This document shows positions 6,045 through 8,442 of a DNA stretch of 8,442 nucleotides, one piece after another. The notes under the pieces were generated by a model that made no database searches, was not told where the DNA came from, and saw nothing but the letters and a program-made list of their open reading frames with translations. This DNA is from Planctomycetota bacterium. GTDB lineage: Bacteria > Planctomycetota > UBA1135. The position numbers were made by a program, and so were the translations under genes. The DNA is taken from NCBI GenBank assembly GCA_022447335.1, contig JAKVCF010000103.1:1-8442 (forward strand), in the 5' to 3' direction. The number at the start of each line of letters is the position of its first letter. Positions within the stretch are counted from its first letter, which is position 1.

Positions 6045-7075
6045 GCTTTCGCTTTCGCGCGCTGACTGCGCCAGGTGCCGCTGCATTACAGCTTTGGCTG
6101 CTGGAAGGAGATCCAGTTTCTCTGCAGGGGGCCCTTGGAAAGAATGCCCCGATAGATGTCCAACCTCGCTTGCACCGCCTGCAGTCCGTAGATGGCAGTG
6201 TGCTCGATGAAGTGGTGGTACGCAGTCCGCGGCCCGGGAAGATTGAACTGAGTTTGCATGGCGGTTTGGGTGTGACGCGGGCTTTGCGTGCACGCTTTGT
6301 TGAATGCGGGGGAGTAGAGGAAGTGCCGCGGCGCGATGCGATTGTGAAGGCACGGTCGCCCTTAGCTGCGCGCTTCGCGTGGGCGGATGCACAGCGTGCC
6401 GAACTCGATCTCAACGCGCGTGCCGCAGCGCACGGAGGCTGGGCGGCTTGGGCGGAGGCTCTCTTACCGCAGCGTGCCTGGGCGGAGTTGGCGCGTGGCG
6501 ACGCGAAGATGGTGCTCGCCGGGCAGCCCAACGCGGGCAAGTCCAGTCTGATGAATGCGTGGCTACGTGAGCAGCGTGTCACCGTCTCACCGCACCCTGG
6601 CACCACTCGCGATGCAGTCGAAGCCACAATCGTCTGGGGCGACGGAGTCGATGCCGCCGAGCTGCAGCTTGTCGACACCGCGGGTCTTTGGGCTGATGCT
6701 ACGGGCACCGATGCGCGCGCGGTGGCTCGTTCGCATGAGGTCATCGCTGAGGCTTGGCGAGTACTCTGGGTGCACGATGCTTCGTGCGCGCCGGGCCCCG
6801 AGCTTGCGGCTGGAGGTCTGGCAAAGGCCGAGCATCTATTGCTCTTGAGCCATGCCGATCAGCCGCTCCATTCCGAGGTTGAAGCGGCTCTCCGAGCGTT
6901 TCCCGGCGTCTTCGTCGGAAGTTATTCCCTGATCGAGCAAGCGAGTGAGGCCGTTGCGGCCTGCTCCGAGGCTCTGCGCCAGCAGCTTGGGCCCGCGCCC
7001 GCGCCGGGGGCTGACTTCCCACTTTCCCCATCTGCCTGGACCGAGCTGGAAGCAGCTATCGCGGCGCGCGACTAG
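6041..7075 (+). CDS. Reduced MnmE (TrmE)-like GTPase
   Basis: The 344-residue product is about 100 residues shorter than MnmE. Canonical MnmE acts with MnmG to modify wobble uridine 34 of tRNA. The N-terminal folate-binding-like part is recognisable (FRFRALTAPG, then GSVLDEVVVRSPRPGKIELSLHGG cut by small deletions relative to MnmE). The G domain is clear: GQPNAGKS (161-168, with the potassium-type Asn164), GTTRD (187-191) and DTAGL (212-216). The position of catalytic Glu282 of E. coli MnmE appears to be Asp224. G4 reads SHAD (270-273) rather than NKxD. The central helical domain is shortened, the RPGEF...RAF...NGK motif is not found, and the C-terminal Cys motif (FCIGK type) is missing. The protein ends AAIAARD. 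I checked the other frames up to pyrB and saw no lost tail, so a frameshift is unlikely. The start overlaps the coaX stop. Confidence 0.75.
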   Translation: MSFRFRALTAPGAAALQLWLLEGDPVSLQGALGKNAPIDVQPRLHRLQSVDGSVLDEVVVRSPRPGKIELSLHGGLGVTRALRARFVECGGVEEVPRRDAIVKARSPLAARFAWADAQRAELDLNARAAAHGGWAAWAEALLPQRAWAELARGDAKMVLAGQPNAGKSSLMNAWLREQRVTVSPHPGTTRDAVEATIVWGDGVDAAELQLVDTAGLWADATGTDARAVARSHEVIAEAWRVLWVHDASCAPGPELAAGGLAKAEHLLLLSHADQPLHSEVEAALRAFPGVFVGSYSLIEQASEAVAACSEALRQQLGPAPAPGADFPLSPSAWTELEAAIAARD

Positions 7076-7087
7076 AATGGGTGGTCC

Positions 7088-8407
7088 ATGCAGCTGCTCC
7101 CCGTTCTGGAAGGCCTGCACTCCGCCGAAGCGTTTTCTCGCTCCTTCCTCGAGGCATTCTTCGAGCTCGTCGGCGAGATCGAGCGCGAACCCCAGCGATT
7201 TCAGGACGCGTTGCATGGCAAGGTCATAGCCACGGTTTTTGAGGAGCCGAGCACGCGCACGCGTCTTTCCTTCGAATCGGCCGCGCACCGACTCGGCGCA
7301 GGTGTGATAACGGTGGCCGACTCAAGCACGACCAGTGCGGCCAAAGGCGAGTCCCTGCGTGATAGCGCGCGCATCATTGGCGGCTATGCCGATCTCGTAG
7401 TCTGGCGTCACCCGAATGATGGAGCATCGCGACTCGCTTCTCAATACGCTGGCGTACCCCTCGTGAATGGGGGTGATGGGCGTCTGGGCCACCCGACGCA
7501 GACTTTGCTCGATCTTTACACGCTGCACCGTCGCTGGGGCAGCTTGGAAGGGCGCACTATTGGCGTGATGGGCGACCTACTACATGGTCGTACCGCGCGT
7601 TCGCTAGCTTGGGCGCTTGCGGTGTTGGGCGCGCGCGTAGTGATCCTGCCAGGGCCGGGTCTTGACTGGGAAACCGGTTTCGATCGGCGGATCTGCGATC
7701 GCTACGACTATCGCCTGCGTCGCGTGCGTCACGCCGTATTCCAGGGTTGGACCGGGTCGGATGAAGCGCGCGTGCTTGAGCCGCGCGGCCTTGTGCAGGG
7801 CTCATTGTTTTCCGGTGATGCGCCGACGCTTGACACAATCGATGCGTTGTACTTGACGCGGCTACAGGCTGAACGGGGCGCTTCCGACGCTGCTCAAGGG
7901 GCCTTTCCCGGGTTGAAGCGCAGTGATCTGCGCGACCCCCTCTTGTCCGAGACATTGTTCCTGCATCCTTTGCCGAGGCGGGAGGAGATTCCGGATTTCG
8001 TCGACGAGGATCCCCGCGCGATCTATTTCGAGCAGGCGCGCAATGGTCCGTTGGTGAGGCAGGCGGTTTTTCTTGCTCTGCTGCGCGCGGATCAGCATCC
8101 AATCCCGGATTTGCACCCCCTCCCGGCGGGGCAGGGTGAACACGGCCTAGGCGATTGCCCGAACAAGAACTGCATTACCTGCGCCGAAGGAATGCAGCCG
8201 CCGTGGCGAGTGGAAGGAAAGGCGCGCCGGATCTTCCTCTGCGCTTACTGTGACTCACTGCTCGAGGTGCACTATGTGGGCTGCCGATCCACACGCCGTG
8301 TGCACCCGGCGCACTCTTCCCAGGTCCTGAAAATCCGCCCTGAAAACCTGCGACCTTTCCTGGAACGGGACGCAGCTATTGAGCAGGGTTTCACCTGGGG
8401 GGGGTAG
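7088..8407 (+). CDS. pyrB: Aspartate carbamoyltransferase fused to a PyrI-type zinc domain
   Basis: This 439-residue protein joins carbamoyl phosphate and aspartate, the first committed step of pyrimidine synthesis. The catalytic part (about 1-335) holds all expected residues: STRTR (55-59), Ser83 and Lys86 in TTSAAKGES, Arg107-His108, HPTQT (His135), Arg168 in HGRT, Arg258 in YLTRLQAER, and LHPLP (292-296). HPTQ and HPLP mark it as an aspartate rather than an ornithine carbamoyltransferase. Compared with E. coli PyrB it has about 28 extra residues between Arg168 and Arg258, in the aspartate domain. After a short linker comes CPNKNC (357-362) and CAYC (385-388), which match the zinc domain of E. 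coli PyrI (CPNSNC and CKYC) in order and almost exactly in spacing (5/23/3 versus 5/24/3). The allosteric nucleotide-binding domain of PyrI is absent. A tail of about 40 residues follows. The start lies 12 bases after mnmE. Confidence 0.92.
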   Translation: MQLLPVLEGLHSAEAFSRSFLEAFFELVGEIEREPQRFQDALHGKVIATVFEEPSTRTRLSFESAAHRLGAGVITVADSSTTSAAKGESLRDSARIIGGYADLVVWRHPNDGASRLASQYAGVPLVNGGDGRLGHPTQTLLDLYTLHRRWGSLEGRTIGVMGDLLHGRTARSLAWALAVLGARVVILPGPGLDWETGFDRRICDRYDYRLRRVRHAVFQGWTGSDEARVLEPRGLVQGSLFSGDAPTLDTIDALYLTRLQAERGASDAAQGAFPGLKRSDLRDPLLSETLFLHPLPRREEIPDFVDEDPRAIYFEQARNGPLVRQAVFLALLRADQHPIPDLHPLPAGQGEHGLGDCPNKNCITCAEGMQPPWRVEGKARRIFLCAYCDSLLEVHYVGCRSTRRVHPAHSSQVLKIRPENLRPFLERDAAIEQGFTWGG

Positions 8408-8408
8408 A

Positions 8409-8442
8409 CTTCTGAACCTAGGCCCAGGGCTTGACTCAGAAG
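8409..8442 (+). terminator. Inverted repeat after pyrB, possibly a terminator stem cut by the window edge
   Basis: CTTCTGA (8409-8415) and TCAGAAG (8436-8442) are perfect 7-bp inverted copies around a 20-base loop that itself contains GCCC/GGGC complementarity. The position directly after the pyrB stop (TAG 8405-8407) suits the end of a transcript. The window stops at the last base of the right arm, so a following T tract cannot be checked. Confidence 0.35.

Noticed and set aside
5938..6744. Long open frame on the - strand (268 codons) opposite coaX and the MnmE-like gene
   Set aside because: The composition is Arg/Ser/Ala/Pro-rich with no domain, and it is fully antisense to genes with clear GTPase and kinase motifs.
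6945..7087. Possible frameshift that removed the C-terminal Cys motif of the MnmE-like gene
   Set aside because: The other frames to the start of pyrB show no FCIGK-like motif or MnmE-like helix, and pyrB starts 12 bases after the stop, so there is no room for a lost tail.
7557..8102. Open frame on the - strand (181 codons) opposite pyrB
   Set aside because: It is an Arg/Pro-rich shadow of the catalytic domain of pyrB with no recognisable feature.
7088..8407. Ornithine carbamoyltransferase instead of ATCase
   Set aside because: The motifs are HPTQ and HPLP, typical of ATCase. OTCases carry HPCQ and HCLP. The PyrI-type zinc domain also fits ATCase only.

Overview
The window is a dense block of housekeeping genes, all on the + strand, with roughly 60% G+C by eye and gaps of at most about 90 bases. 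I see no mobile element, CRISPR array, rRNA or tRNA. The organism looks like a Gram-negative (two-membrane) bacterium outside the well-studied Proteobacteria. The evidence is a GspC-like, single-anchor PDZ protein, a type III pantothenate kinase, a strongly reduced MnmE-like GTPase, several genes without a clear Shine-Dalgarno (SD) site, and an aspartate carbamoyltransferase fused to the zinc domain of the regulatory chain. A Planctomycetota/PVC-like or other deep lineage would fit, but the sequence alone does not settle the phylum.

Left block (1-3252). The 3' end of a short-type ribosome hibernation factor (hpf) is followed by a nitrogen-type PTS EIIA (ptsN) and HPr (ptsH). A GTG start that overlaps the ptsH stop then opens an RNase E/G gene, followed by ribosomal proteins L21 (rplU) and L27 (rpmA). 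This joins the hpf-ptsN-ptsH module, which in Proteobacteria lies downstream of rpoN, to the widespread RNase G-L21-L27-Obg order. No hprK, rapZ or enzyme I gene lies between them. The block therefore links ribosome dormancy, a PTS phosphorelay, RNA processing and 50S subunit assembly.

A strong factor-independent terminator-like hairpin (3285-3310) separates rpmA from the right block.

Right block (about 3320-8407). It holds obg (50S assembly GTPase), a GspC-like PDZ protein, coaX (coenzyme A synthesis), a reduced MnmE-like GTPase, and a pyrB gene whose product ends in a PyrI-type four-cysteine zinc domain. Spacing of 9 bp, 1 bp, a 4-bp overlap and 12 bp suggests one transcript. The window ends in a perfect 7-bp inverted repeat just after pyrB.

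No wholly new multi-gene system is evident. The parts most worth a second look are the PyrB-zinc-domain fusion, which lacks room for the allosteric nucleotide-binding domain and carries an unexplained tail, and the MnmE-like GTPase, which has lost the C-terminal Cys motif. The GspC-like protein placed among housekeeping genes and the acidic insert in the RNase E/G S1 region are also of interest.
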